Notes: generated by a model from the letters alone, not told the origin. A DNA stretch of 64,000 nt from Trichomonas tenax (GCA_023091735.1 JALKBU010000049.1:45280-109279); one strand, 5' to 3'; shown: positions 1 to 11,475, counted from the stretch's first letter. Translations and numbers: made by a program.

Positions 1-57
1 AAGCGCTTTAATCGTTCCTTCGTACTCAGTGTTGAATTCAGATTTTTGTTCACTCAT
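1..57 (-). CDS. Start of an unknown gene, cut by the left edge
   Basis: On the minus strand an ATG at 55-57 opens a frame of 19 codons that stays open to the window edge. It begins MSEQKSEFNTEYEGTIKAL, with no stop and a polar composition that looks like coding sequence. The DNA upstream of it (58-130) is very A/T-rich, as at the other promoters here. Too little is visible to name a family, and a chance open frame of this length cannot be excluded. Confidence 0.4.
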   Translation of the reverse strand, partial: MSEQKSEFNTEYEGTIKAL

Positions 58-377
58 TATATTTTTTTAATTTTCCTACATATTTTTATCAAGGGGGACT
101 CTTTTTTAAACAGGGGTTTCCCTTTTTTTATGAATTTTGGACTATGGAAATACTAATCCAAAACTTTTTGTTACTACTTTTATAGTTAAAACTTGTTTTT
201 CACAAATGAATGTCTCAAAATTAGATTCTTTAATTTTCAACGAATCTGCTTTCTTGAATGCCATTATACTACCAAATTGTGACTCTAAATTAGAATGCAT
301 ATTGAAATGTTATTGCTTAGCCATTAGTATCCGAATAAAAAAAATCTTTAATTCCATGGTTAAATATATATAAATAA
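58..377. other. Intergenic spacer
   Basis: AT-rich spacer between the gene leaving the left edge and the 3' end of the BspA-like pseudogene. A 78-codon open frame on the plus strand (137-373) has no recognisable domain and AT-driven composition, so I read it as non-coding. The 58-130 end presumably holds the promoter of the left-edge gene. Confidence 0.5.
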
Positions 378-2467
378 TTAGAGATCGGAGTCTTGATTTT
401 GATCATCAAGATTGTCTAAACCTTCGCCTTTGTCATCGTAGTTGTCCTCAATGTTATCATGCATCGGCTGGTCTTCTGCGTCATTAAGTTTTTGTTCAAT
501 TTCAGTGGTATTATAAAGCTGATCATTTTGGGTGATATGTCCGATATCGGAAGGATCCTCAATATCTTCATATTGGTTATCATTGGAATTACTAATTTCC
601 CTATTCCTCTTATACATAAATACGCCCATAATGGCAATGCAGAGTCCAAGTGTTGTTCATATAATCATTTTAACAGGTTTACTGGCGTCTTGACCTGGAA
701 TGTCACTAATTTCAGTTTCAGTCAATATTATTATGGTCTGCTGTGAAACATAAACAGGCTTATCCACCATCTGATATGCAAGAACTTCTGTGAAGCTTCT
801 TTCTTGATCAGCTTCGCTTGTTGTTTCAATAATGGTTTCATATGGACTGTTGACTTTTGTTGTTCCATTCTCAATCATTGTAGTTGTTTCGATCAAAGTC
901 TCTACTAAGGTCATATTTTCACTTGTTGTTTCATTAATTTCGGCAGTTTCTGTAGTTTCATTCTGAGCCTCTTCGCATTTAACTTTGCAACTCCAATTAT
1001 TGCATTCAAAGTCATCCTCGTTGTATTTCTCAATAGTTGAGTTTGTTGGGAAGTAAACTCTGTCAACTTTGTTATTTGACGTGTTGCAATATTGCTTGAA
1101 CTCATTGTCTGGAGAAATCCGGTTTCCGGATTGTTGTTCCTTAATATAGTTGATGTCAAAAGGAACTTTGTTATAAGAGAATGAATAAGGATCATACTCA
1201 GTATCGATCGGAATTAGTGTTGAGTTTGTTGGAACGAAAAGCATGCTGCCTCTTTCTGGCAAATCAAGAATTTTTCCCTTAATTTCATGGTCGAATTATT
1301 TTTGGGTATTTCATGATTGTAACCACGGAAGTTAATAAAGTTTGTGTTGCCAGGTGGAATATTCACAGTGTCAATGTTACAATTCTTGAACCATCTGAGA
1401 GAGAATGTTGTTGTATCATCAGCCATGTTGAGAGTTGTGAGATCGCGGCAATTTGAAACACTTCTTTGTGTAAAGACCAAATTTGGGGATATAAGGATTC
1501 CATTGATACCAACACCATCAATGGCACCTTCTTCGATATTTACCATTCTGTCCATGGGGAAATTAATGACTTTGATTGATGGTGAATTTGATATAAAATC
1601 TCTTTTGAAAATATTGATAGTGGAATACAAAAAATCAAGTTCTATGAGGGAGATTTGGATTGATCCGAATGCACTATCAGGATTTGTTAATATAACTTCC
1701 AAAAAATGAATGTTTGTGTATTTGGAAAGAGACATCAAAACCTCGGACAGTGAAACAGTTTTTGTCAATAGAGCCATCTTATTTATACCTGCTGAGGCAA
1801 GATTTGTTAAATTTTGAAGAGAACTGATATATGCATTGGCAGGATCGTCTCTTAAGTTTTATATCGTCTGGAGGGATGAGCAATTAATGAAAGCTCTGTA
1901 ATCAAACTGACTCCAAGATGATTTAATTGTAAAATCGTTGATATTGATGTTTACAAAGGACCCTGTTACCGCTACAACATTATCTCCTGTAAAATTCAAC
2001 AATGATAAGTGAGGACAGTCTTTAATCGAATTTAGAGAAAAATGTGCATCTTTTGCATGAATCTCTCGAATGTTTGAGTTACCATTGAAAGCTTCTGATT
2101 CTACAAGGAGGTTTGCTATATCGAATTGGATCTTTTGAGCTTTGTAAAGTTTAAAAAAATCTGGGGCCAGCATAAGACTTTCATATCCTGTCAAAACAAA
2201 TTCAGTTAAATTATAAATGCATGCTGCTATTGTTAAATTAGTAAGAGGAAATCTATTTAAGTCAATACGATTTCCATTTGGTTGTATTAAAGATAAAATA
2301 AAGGAACAGGAGGATGGATCTGGTATCACATCAATACCAGGTAAATTTCCTAGTTTGTGGCGACTTTTGGGGCCAAAATGGATGTAAATATTGAAGTTCT
2401 CATCAAAAATGAAATGAAAACTCAGAAAAATTTCAAATTTTAGAATTATGATATTTGCACATACCAA
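378..2467 (-). pseudogene. BspA-like leucine-rich-repeat surface protein, broken
   Basis: Read on the minus strand this is one former gene for a BspA-type (LRR_5) surface protein, a large adhesin-like family in trichomonads. In order come a hydrophobic N-terminus (possible signal), irregular leucine-rich repeats with stretches such as LSLLNFTGDN and LTTLNMADD, a Cys-containing segment, a Thr/Glu-rich stalk with many NxT/S sites, one membrane helix ending GLCIAIMGVFMYKR, and an acidic Asp/Asn/Glu-rich cytoplasmic tail. It is broken three times: an in-frame TAA at 1859-1861, a frameshift around 1262-1290 between the repeats and the stalk, and an in-frame TGA at 657-659 inside the membrane helix. 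The reading resumes sensibly after each break, so the pieces belong together. The family call rests on architecture. Calling it inactive is inference. Confidence 0.72.
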
Positions 2468-3354
2468 ATTAAATTAGTTCTTGATTTTATTTTCTCTCAA
2501 AATGATAAACAACTTTTGATGAAATAAAATAAAAAGCACTCAGTATCAGAAATAGTACTGTTTTATCGATGTAATCGAAATTCAATTCAGATTTTTGATG
2601 TGGTCGCTTGATCAACTTGATGGGAAAACGTTAATGATTTGAGGACTGAAAACTGAAGGAATGCTTTCTATAACAGGTGATTAACAGTTATACGTGATAA
2701 AAATCATCACCCTTATCCATCAAAATTCAAGAGTTTACATGTCAAAAATCATTTTTATCATTGAAATTTCTATTTTACGTGTCAAAATATTATATCATCA
2801 AAATTGGGTCATTAGAAAAGTTTGAATCCAGAAAGTTTTGGACTGTGTAGCTGCAATGCATTAAAATCATCTCGTTTTTGTAAATAGAATTTAAACAATA
2901 CGTTGGATAATCTCTTAGATTTTATTCTTTTTGGATGATAATTCTTATGTATCACATTAGATATTAATAGAGTTGGTTGTGCGATAAATGAGTAAACCAC
3001 ATTTATTGATGATAAACAACTTTTTGTTAATTTGAAAGAGATGAAAGCTCTCCTTAACTTTTCAATTAAAAAAAACTTAAGGTAGGGCATACGTAGTGCT
3101 TGTACATTGAATATTTGAAACAGAGGTCTTTTATTTTATGTATATATTAAAAATATCAATCATCAGTATATTTCATTCAAAATGAGATTATGAAAAAGAC
3201 AAAGCACGTCCAAATTTACAATATAAACAACTTAAATAAACAAATTTCCTAATTATAAAAATTGACTTGGATATATTTTTGAAGTAACACAATTACATGT
3301 GGCTAATAGGACTAAGATGATAAGCAATGAACATGCTTAACATTGGTAGTGTAT
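2468..3354. other. Intergenic spacer with two TTTACATGTCA-type motifs
   Basis: AT-rich spacer of about 0.9 kb. It contains TTTACATGTCA at 2734-2744 and the variant TTTACGTGTCA at 2774-2784, both followed by an A-rich stretch; this motif recurs across the window. A 92-codon open frame on the minus strand (2812-3090) matches no family I recognise and is not called. Confidence 0.5.
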
Positions 3355-3741
3355 TTAATTGTTATTATTATTTGGTTCTTGAACTTGACCATTTAAGCGA
3401 ACAAGTTCACCGTATTTTTTAAGCATATTAGCGCAGATAACTTCATAATCATTGTGTGTGTTTGCAGCATCAAATACATCAATTTCGATTTTATTTCCCA
3501 TAACTCTAGCGAAATCATTATCTTTTGCAATGTCAAGTACAACCTTTTGAAACAGAGACTGCTTCTTGTATCTTCTTAAAGCCGGAACTTTATTCGAAGG
3601 TTTAAATGGAATATTAAAATCGGCCTTATTGATATCAGGAGGGATAGTTTTCTTGAGGTTGAAGGTAATCCTTGGTTTTTCTTCTGTTGGCTCCTTCCAT
3701 TTGTGAATTCTCGCTAGAACAAGATCATTCAATTGAGACAT
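3355..3741 (-). CDS. Conserved-looking small protein of unknown function (128 aa)
   Basis: Intact 128-residue frame starting MSQLNDLVLARIHKW. It is polar and basic in its middle, with a predicted helical C-terminal half (around DYEVICANMLKKYGELVRL) and an Asn run at the end. There is no signal peptide or membrane segment, so it is probably cytosolic or nuclear. The start is supported by a textbook initiator, AGTCATTTTTCATTC, directly in front of the ATG, which would give a leader of only about 11 nt. I do not recognise the family. Coding status is supported by the promoter match, balanced codon use and isolation from other genes. Confidence 0.72.
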   Translation of the reverse strand: MSQLNDLVLARIHKWKEPTEEKPRITFNLKKTIPPDINKADFNIPFKPSNKVPALRRYKKQSLFQKVVLDIAKDNDFARVMGNKIEIDVFDAANTHNDYEVICANMLKKYGELVRLNGQVQEPNNNNN

Positions 3742-3756
3742 GAATGAAAAATGACT
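3742..3756 (-). promoter_or_regulatory. Initiator (TCA-type) of the 128-aa gene
   Basis: On the minus strand AGTCATTTTTCATTC lies immediately before the ATG. It fits the trichomonad initiator TCA(+1)YW, with the A about 11 nt from the start codon. The position is typical; the transcription start itself is inferred. Confidence 0.55.
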
Positions 3757-5934
3757 TAAATTCTTACCAAGGTAAATGTTTCCTTTTCCACCATTAGGTT
3801 AAAATTTTCTTTTTTTTGAATCTTTTTTGACATTGTAAAGCTCAATTTACACGTAAATTCCACAGAATCAATACTTTACACATCAATCTATCAAAATATT
3901 GGTCATATGAAAATTAACAAAGTTATCACATGTCATCCAACTCTGAAAAATGCGTCTTATTTTTTCTAAATGTGAAAACTAGTATCCCCATATAGTAATG
4001 AATCTATATACACCCATAAGTGAAAAAGGGTGTCAAAACGCACTATTTCAATTTGCAAAACTTAACGGAGGTTTAATCGGATTTTTTCTGCTATACATCT
4101 TATATGTAAGATGAATTTCCGCGAATAAGGCCAAAATAATTCTGGGAAAGCATGTTTTGTCAATAAAGAAAAAAAAAATAAATTTTTTGAAAATTGTGTT
4201 TAAAAATGATTTTCGTGTTTTTCTCTTTGGATATTGAATATTTTAAGAAAACAAATCGATGGGATGGATTAATAATATGTTCTCTACATATATTCGAGAT
4301 CAAAACAGCGATAAAAATTTGAAGAAAAATAACATTTTCATGAATCTTTTTTCTATTTCGTCCTAATTTTAAAACCCAATCCTAATAACTAATCGTCAGA
4401 GTTCATTTAAGTGCTTCTCTCCGATTACGATACACTTTGTTCCACTAACCAACTCATATTCGACCAAAATTTTGTTATTTGGACAACAGTTCATTCCAAT
4501 ACATAAATTCGACATTCATTACAGACAATTCAGTGTTTTTTGTTATTGTTGTTTGAGACATTTCATATTTTGATAATATTTAAATTCAAAATAGTTTTTT
4601 ATGCAACTCTTTATTTGTAATTCAATTGTTTGAATACACATAGAACAAATTCTCGATGCTTAAGGCTCAAAGATATGATTGCTAAAATAAAAAGAAAGAT
4701 ATTATTTGAATATGAATTTATAGTTGTTTGTATTGTATTTAATGTAGATGATAAGCATATATTTCTTGTGTGTACTTCAATACACATTACGGCAAACATA
4801 TTTTATGACTTTTTGATCAAATATTAAACTTGATCTCGTGTTAAATTTAATCAAAGCCTTTGCAAGTACTATGGTGGATATACCCTCAATGTGTAGAAGC
4901 ATTGGATGCAATAACTAAGAATATAGCCTGATTTCGAGAGTTAGACACCTTGTAAGTTTTCTTGTTCAACATTTAAATTCGAAAGGTGCAACAAAATAAA
5001 AATTCTGCTCTTTTCATTTTGCTAAAGAACATAGTGGTGGTGCTAAAATATCAATAAGAAACAAGCATTTTGATGTTGTGTGCTTTTTGACAAATAAACT
5101 TTATGATATGTCATGTAAAAATTTGTCATGTCAAATTAGTATGTAAACCAAAAAAATAATTTGGAGTGAGAGTTCGATATATCACTATGCTCATGTATGC
5201 GTATATAATGCCGAAATTTGCAGCGAAAATATAATACCATGAGATATCAGTCTCGAAATGTAATGAGTGGTTAGAGTAGTATGATGTATGACATGTGATG
5301 CAAAACTAAGCTAGGAGAGGAGAGCTAAGTAAAGTCGAAAATTAAATTGATTCAATTCACAAAATTAGATAGTGAAGAATATTTCTGTTGTGGATGTCAT
5401 GCGCTCTATGAATCTGTATTGCTGTCATATGATTGATGCCTCTACAAGCTCATACAGCGGAGTTAGCCATTAAGGAGGCCAACATTTTTAAAAATTTAAT
5501 TTTTTTGTGATAAAACCTTCGAATTTTACCGAATATATATTTGAAAAAGTGAAACTACAGTGATATGCTAAAAGTTAAGACAAAAAGTTCCAAGAAAGAA
5601 CAATAATACTAGTATTTCGTCCTGTTTGATTTTAAATTATAATTACACTTTAATATATAACTTCCACTGTATTCAATGTGATTATCTGCTAGCTACCATA
5701 GTTTTCAGCTTGAGCTTGGCTTTGTTTGAGCAAGATATTTTTAGTAAATGTAAAATATGACATGTAAATACATTTTTTATCACGTAGTATCACAAAAAAT
5801 CCGTTAAAATTAAGTTCTTCGATTTAATGATAAGAATGATATAGGAAATGTGTGTATAGTATATAGAAAAAGCCACAAAGGCCAACTCCTCATTTTATGG
5901 TTGGCGGAGATCAGGCTTGTCTAAAATTGATAGG
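3757..5934. other. Long gene-free AT-rich region
   Basis: About 2.2 kb with no credible gene on either strand. Open frames of about 62-65 codons (4611-4827) are AT-driven and antiparallel to each other, which suggests chance. The motif TGACATGTAAA occurs at 5758-5768, and TGTCATGTAAA and related copies lie near 5108-5131. Nothing else could be named. Confidence 0.5.
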
Positions 5935-6352
5935 CAAAGTCGGCGAAACTCGTTTTTTAACTCACTGGATTAACTTCTTGCTAAGTTATTGAACTTCAAT
6001 GTACAAAATCCTGTTGTGCATGATATATTAAATAATTAGCTAACAAAGTCTATATTTCATTAAAATATTAGATATATCTTGCATCAAAAACATTGATTTA
6101 CCTATTTATCATCGACAACAACATATTTTACGTTATAAAAATGCTATACAATTGGAATATATTATAATGAGTAAAGCACATCATGGCAAATCAATGTTTT
6201 TGATCCAAGATATATCTAATATTTTAATGAAATATAGACTTTGCTAGCTAATTCTTTAATATATCATGCACAACGGGATTTTATACATTGGGGTTCAATA
6301 ATTTAGCAAGAAGTTAATCCAGTGAGTTAAAAAACGAGTTTCGCCGACTTTG
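5935..6352. mobile_element. Foldback (long inverted repeat) element, MITE-like
   Basis: The left arm 5935-6102 (starting CAAAGTCGGCGAAACTCG) is the reverse complement of 6185-6352 with roughly nine mismatches over 168 nt, by eye about 95% identity. The loop is about 82 bp (6103-6184). Neither arm nor loop codes for anything. A dinucleotide TA lies a few bases outside each end (5931-5932 and 6355-6356), which would fit a Tc1/mariner-type TA duplication, but the junctions are not clean. If transcribed it would form a very long hairpin RNA. Arm identity is seen directly; the mobile origin is inferred. Confidence 0.75.
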
Positions 6353-6965
6353 TGTATAAAAATTTAATTGCTCGTGGAGATCAAGATGAGGTCGCCACCG
6401 ACAACACCATGCTCTGACCTTCCGGCTGCAGTCTTTTGTTAAATGAAATGCTAAGATGTACGGATGAGCATAAGAAATGTCTAAAATTCGTCGAAATGTT
6501 ATGATATGAAATTACAAAAAACGAAGTAAATGCGAAATAATTATAATAATTAGATAGAAAACGAAAAGGTAGGTTCATGTTACGTTTAAGTTAAGAAGTA
6601 AAAGTCACTACATCAAGAGATAAAGTCGATTTAAATTGAAAAATTTAAAATCACTTTTTCTCGAAAATTCCTCGATTAATGCATGTTATTTTCTTTCCCA
6701 TTGTTATCCATATCCAATTATGAGTAATTTCGCAAGTTTAGTGGGATAATTTAGTTATATATATAGAATATAGATCAAATTCCTAATATAACTTTACTTG
6801 TCAATGACAGTCAAAATGGCAAAATTCGTTTGTTTATCAACAGTTTCCCACTCATGACGAAGTCTTAATGCAAAAAGTGAGTTTCTCAAAGAGCCATATC
6901 CGAATATACAAAAATTTTGATGAAAATTTTAGTAAAAAGGCGATAAAAATTAATCGGCTCCAGAA
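6353..6965. other. Spacer upstream of the Sec7 gene
   Basis: About 0.6 kb of AT-rich DNA between the foldback element and the Sec7 gene. The proximal 60 bases contain GCGATAAAAATTAATCGG before the ATG at 6966. I see no clear TCA initiator. The 65-codon minus-strand frame at 6381-6578 is not supported as a gene. Confidence 0.45.
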
Positions 6966-9900
6966 ATGACTGCATCTTTCCTTATTATTGACCAGCTTGA
7001 AAAAAGCCTTCTTGGTCTGCGAAAAGAGTGTGGCTCATTTGGAAAGAAGACTCTGAAGGAAGCAATTTCGAAATCATTGCAGAACATCGAGAGCGGAAAA
7101 AAGAATGATTCGTTAATCGACTTAGAAATCATTATAAATCCGTACTTTATGGTCATAAACGAACTCCACAAGGAGTTGATCGTATCTGTTCTCGTAATGA
7201 TTACAAATTTGTTCCAATATGCCATCGAAGAAATTTCTCCAAGCGAGGAGTTGACAAAGAACGTTTTACGCAGCATGTTTAACCTGTTCAAACAGAAAAA
7301 GATTATTACCGACGAAATAAAAGCAAAAGCTGCAAAAGTTATTTCATGTTGCATCGAAAATCCAAACGTTCGCGTTTCTATTCACGGAGAAATACTCAGC
7401 GAGATATTTAATTTCTTGTTGGATCTCCAAAATACATCGCCAGCAACAGCAGGTGAAATTTTGTCGATGACAATTCAAAATCTTTTCCATATATATCTCA
7501 CTCTCATAGAGCCATCCGCGAAAGAGACAGTGGAGCCAGTGACCGTTGAGGATGTTGCAAAACAATTGATCGATAACATTATTAGCAATTATATTGGTGC
7601 TCCAACATCAGCGATAGACGATGTTATCACCATAGTCAGAACTTTCTCTCACGCTATTGAAAAGTTCCAGCTTACAGAAAATACATTAAAGACATGTTCC
7701 GAAGTGATTTTAGCTTTAATCGAATCAAACAATCCGATCGTCGAAACAGATGCGTTTGCGAAGTTGCTTCAAGAAGATATTCATGTTACATTGATCGGAC
7801 TTTCTATCTACGAACATTCATCATTAATCGCGATAACTGCTAAATTAATTATTCTCGTATGGCAAAAGTTCCACAAATTGTACGTTGTCGGTCTCAACGA
7901 AGTCTTTGACAGAGGCCTCGCGATAGCTTTAGCTTCTCCATATCCAAAAACAGTTGTTCGTGCAATTAAGTTATTCAACGAACTCGCGAAGTACCCTCAG
8001 ATACTTGTCGATGCTTACGTCAACTACGATTGTGATCAAACAGGCTTCTTCAAGAATGTTTATAAGAATCTCGTCGAAAGAATCGTTAATTGGGCAAAGC
8101 CAGGTCAAAAGGACCCAGAAATGCAGAAAGCATCACTCAAGACGATAATTACAACACTCGATGGATTTTGGAATTACTTCAAAGAAAAATCTTCACAAAA
8201 GAAAGCTGCCGAGGACGAAGGCAACATCTATCTTGAAGCGAAGAAGGCCAAGAACGTCCTGGAGGAAGGTATGAGGCTTTTCAAGAGCAACGAAAAGAAA
8301 GGATTGCAATTCTTCAAAGAACACGGAATCTGCGGCCAGACACCAGAAGAGATCGCAAACTTCTTCTTCAACACACCGACATTGGATCCAGCATCTATTG
8401 GTAACATCATTGGTACAAACAAACCGGAAAACATTTCAATTTTGCATGCATTCATGGATCAATTCGACTTCAAGGGAATGACATTCGAGCAGGCTTTCAG
8501 AGCATTCCTCAGCAAGTTCTTGATTCCAGGTGAATCACAGATGATTGATAGAATCATGGAACAGTTCGGTTCGAAATATTACAATGATAATCCATCACTT
8601 TTCTCATGTGCTGAAACAGTCTACGTTTTGGCTTTCTCAGCTTTGATGCTTCACACTGATGCCCACCACCCAACACTCAAAAAGCACATGACGCTTCCTG
8701 AGTTCATTGCAAACAACAGAGGTATCGATCAAGGTAATGACATTCCAAAGGACTTCCTCACAGACTTATACAACGGCATCACATCAAAGAAGATCTTCGT
8801 TTCAAGAGATGCACTTCCGAACTCTTTCTTACTGACCAGAGAGCAGCAGGCTGAGATGTACAGACAGCAGTGCCACCAGGCAATTCAGGCTGCTAGAAAC
8901 ACAACAGCAGATACAAAGAACTTAGTCTTCCACAGAGCGGAGTCACATCTTTTGGTCGGCCCGATGTTCCAGGCTGTTTGGCAGCCAATCTTAGCCGCTC
9001 TGACAATGAGCTTTGAGATGACTGATGATGAGAAGTTAGTTGAATTGATATTGAGCGGTTTCACATTATGCACACACATCGCCAGCCATTCATATGTTAC
9101 AGAAGCTTTGCAAGTTCTTGTCGACAGCTTTGCTAAGTTCACAAGGCTGAGATCTTCAGCTATCGAAGATGTTAAGCTAAAGAATATTTTGTGCACAAAC
9201 GCATTGATCTTGTGCGCTATCGAAGACCACTTATACTTGAAGGGCGCCTGGTCCATCGTTCTCGGTGAAATATCTGCTTTGGATGTCATCATGGACAGCC
9301 AGAAGTACGTCTGCAACATGAACAAGACAGACGAAATTTATCTTCTTTCTGCAGAACTCGACAGAGAATCAATCATCGACTTTGTTGATGCTATGTGCAA
9401 AGTTTCGACAGTTGAGCTCAGCGCTAACCCACCGAGAATGTTCTCATTGCTCAAGCTATCCGACATTGCTTACTACAACATGGATAGACCAATGTACTTG
9501 TGGAAGGAGATCTGGAAGATCATCGGTTCGCATCTTTCACTCCAGGGAAGCAGAGGTGATCTCGAAGTTGCTCTTACAACAATAGACATTTTAAGACAGC
9601 TTGCAAGGAAGTTCATTCCTAAGCAAGACCAGGGATCATCAATCTCCCTTCAATCGCACTTCCTGCAGCCATTCTGCGATATTATTTATCAGACAAGAGA
9701 TCTCTCAATGCGTGAACTTATTCTCGAGTGCACACAGCAACTTGTTGACGAACACGCTCCAATTTTGATAAGTGGTTGGGACGTTGTGTTCCAGATTCTT
9801 ACATTTGCTGCTATGTCAGAAGAACTTAAGAAGCACGGCTTCAGCATCGTTGAACAGATCATTCATAAGCATATGACTGCTGTTATTCCATATTCCGTTC

Positions 9901-10922
9901 ACTTAGTTGCAATGATTTCGAGCTTTGTTATTTCCGATGCAAATGCAGAAATTTGTTTTGAGGCTACAAAGCTCTTCTTAATCATTGCTGATGCAGTTCC
10001 AGCATCACATATCAACGCTTGGGAGTCATTGCTTCAATCTCTCGGCAAATGCAACCAGCATCCATTCTTCAATGTCAAGCAGTCCGCCGAAGAAGTTCTT
10101 CTTAACATTATCATTGACAAAGGCGCCGTTAGACAGATATTGACAGACAATTTATGGGAGTTCATCATCCAGCATTCATTCCCAGATCTTTTCGAGTTCC
10201 CAGAGGAGGACAACCCACAGATATACAAGCACAACATTGAGATCATTAATAAGATCGTCGATGAAGTCGCAATCAATCACCATGAGGCCATCAAGCCACA
10301 CATTGTTCTTTTCGTTAGATTCTTCAAATTCTTTATACAGTCAGAAAACGATAACTTCAGCCGCGCAGTCATTAAAGCTCTCGGCAGATATGTTTCGAAG
10401 TGCCACGATGACTTCGATGATAATCTCATCGATGAGCTTCTTCAAGTCTGTGAACAATATGTTCCAAAGTTCGCCAGACTTGTTATTTATGTTGAAACAT
10501 TATCAATCATCCTTCACACATTCCCGAAGTCAGAGAACGCATATCAGAGGCTTATGAAGATATTAGGTAACATTGTTAAATGGACATTGGCCAAGAAAGA
10601 TGATATCAATGGACACAAGCTTCTGTGCGCCGCAAGAAAAGCGTATTTCTTCAGTCTCATCAGGTACAAGGAAGTTGATCAGACAGCGGAGTACCTTGAA
10701 GAAACACTCACTCTCTATTCAGAGTTCGAGAGCAAGAGTACTAACGATGTCTGGGAGAAGCTCGTAGAAGCTTCGTTCCATGCTGTAGCTGATGCCAGCG
10801 ATGATATATACAATGCTTGTGTGAAGAAATCGATGAAGACACTCCTGAACATTGTTCAGACAGAGTCACCAATTGTTAGAAAGCAACTTATGAGGATCAT
10901 GCAAAGAAAATTCTCTCAATAA
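6966..10922 (+). CDS. Large Sec7-domain Arf guanine-nucleotide exchange factor (BIG/Sec7 type)
   Basis: A 1318-residue protein built like the BIG/Sec7 family, which loads Arf GTPases with GTP on trans-Golgi and endosomal membranes. Helical DCB and HUS-like regions fill the first ~430 residues. The Sec7 domain spans about 435-625, recognisable by FLIPGESQMIDRIMEQFG, with the catalytic glutamate finger at E523, and by LAFSALMLHTDAHHP, close to the usual LNTDxHNP motif but with Ala-His in place of Leu-His. Helical HDS-like repeats follow to the C-terminus. It is somewhat shorter than the 1.6-1.8k residues of animal BIG proteins. It is a single uninterrupted frame with a TAA stop. Large ArfGEF is secure; the exact subfamily is inferred from domain order. 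Confidence 0.93.
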   Translation: MTASFLIIDQLEKSLLGLRKECGSFGKKTLKEAISKSLQNIESGKKNDSLIDLEIIINPYFMVINELHKELIVSVLVMITNLFQYAIEEISPSEELTKNVLRSMFNLFKQKKIITDEIKAKAAKVISCCIENPNVRVSIHGEILSEIFNFLLDLQNTSPATAGEILSMTIQNLFHIYLTLIEPSAKETVEPVTVEDVAKQLIDNIISNYIGAPTSAIDDVITIVRTFSHAIEKFQLTENTLKTCSEVILALIESNNPIVETDAFAKLLQEDIHVTLIGLSIYEHSSLIAITAKLIILVWQKFHKLYVVGLNEVFDRGLAIALASPYPKTVVRAIKLFNELAKYPQILVDAYVNYDCDQTGFFKNVYKNLVERIVNWAKPGQKDPEMQKASLKTIITTLDGFWNYFKEKSSQKKAAEDEGNIYLEAKKAKNVLEEGMRLFKSNEKKGLQFFKEHGICGQTPEEIANFFFNTPTLDPASIGNIIGTNKPENISILHAFMDQFDFKGMTFEQAFRAFLSKFLIPGESQMIDRIMEQFGSKYYNDNPSLFSCAETVYVLAFSALMLHTDAHHPTLKKHMTLPEFIANNRGIDQGNDIPKDFLTDLYNGITSKKIFVSRDALPNSFLLTREQQAEMYRQQCHQAIQAARNTTADTKNLVFHRAESHLLVGPMFQAVWQPILAALTMSFEMTDDEKLVELILSGFTLCTHIASHSYVTEALQVLVDSFAKFTRLRSSAIEDVKLKNILCTNALILCAIEDHLYLKGAWSIVLGEISALDVIMDSQKYVCNMNKTDEIYLLSAELDRESIIDFVDAMCKVSTVELSANPPRMFSLLKLSDIAYYNMDRPMYLWKEIWKIIGSHLSLQGSRGDLEVALTTIDILRQLARKFIPKQDQGSSISLQSHFLQPFCDIIYQTRDLSMRELILECTQQLVDEHAPILISGWDVVFQILTFAAMSEELKKHGFSIVEQIIHKHMTAVIPYSVHLVAMISSFVISDANAEICFEATKLFLIIADAVPASHINAWESLLQSLGKCNQHPFFNVKQSAEEVLLNIIIDKGAVRQILTDNLWEFIIQHSFPDLFEFPEEDNPQIYKHNIEIINKIVDEVAINHHEAIKPHIVLFVRFFKFFIQSENDNFSRAVIKALGRYVSKCHDDFDDNLIDELLQVCEQYVPKFARLVIYVETLSIILHTFPKSENAYQRLMKILGNIVKWTLAKKDDINGHKLLCAARKAYFFSLIRYKEVDQTAEYLEETLTLYSEFESKSTNDVWEKLVEASFHAVADASDDIYNACVKKSMKTLLNIVQTESPIVRKQLMRIMQRKFSQ

Positions 10923-11158
10923 TATAAATTTATTTATTCTTTACCATTTGATAATTTTATTTATATTTATTTCAAAACACAAATATAGAAATTTATATTC
11001 ACAAACATAAAACTTTGAATAAAATATCATTATGTCAATAGTTGATATGCAATTTTTTTGAAATAAAAATTTATTAAATATATAAAAAATAGAAATGAAC
11101 TTTAGTAGATAAGAAAATTATATGAGTGAATAGAGTGTTAAACGGTAGCAATGTAGAA

Positions 11159-11475
11159 TTAGAACAAAATCTTTTCGTAAGCAACAATTGGCAAATCATT
11201 GTGAATAAATTCACCACAATAAGTGTATTTCAGTTTTTCGAGGATATGAATCATAATAGGGTTATCAAAGCTTGTGTAGATCTTCATACTCGCGTATTTT
11301 TTAGAGATAGCTAATTCTTCAGCTAATTTGAAGATGTAAGTGCCCAAGCTGCGTCCTTTCGCTGTGTTGTGTATTCCAACTCTGTGAACGACGCAATATT
11401 TGTCGTTTGATAACCATTTTCCTTTAAACTCGAAATCTATTGGAAAATATCTTATTTCTATTCCTGAGGGAACAA
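11159..11475 (-). pseudogene. GNAT-type acetyltransferase, 5'-truncated relic
   Basis: A minus-strand frame ends at TAA 11159-11161 and encodes the C-terminal ~100 residues of a GNAT N-acetyltransferase. The GKWLSNDKYCVVHRVGI strand is followed by the acetyl-CoA loop KGRSLGTYIFKLAEELA, then a helix-strand unit ending LEKLKYTYCGEF and IVAYEKIL, all in the order normal for bacterial-type GNATs. The N-terminal half (beta1 to alpha2) is missing: in this frame the sequence loses homology where it meets the last codons of the helical-repeat gene, which it overlaps by about 18 nt. No start codon is available. It is best read as a fragment cut by rearrangement. A start inside the neighbour is possible but would give an incomplete fold. 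Confidence 0.68.

Noticed and set aside
137..373. 78-codon plus-strand frame
   Set aside because: AT-rich chance frame antisense to the end of the BspA-like relic, with no motif.
2812..3090. 92-codon minus-strand frame
   Set aside because: No domain, no promoter match, and composition like the spacer; could be a relic but cannot be supported.
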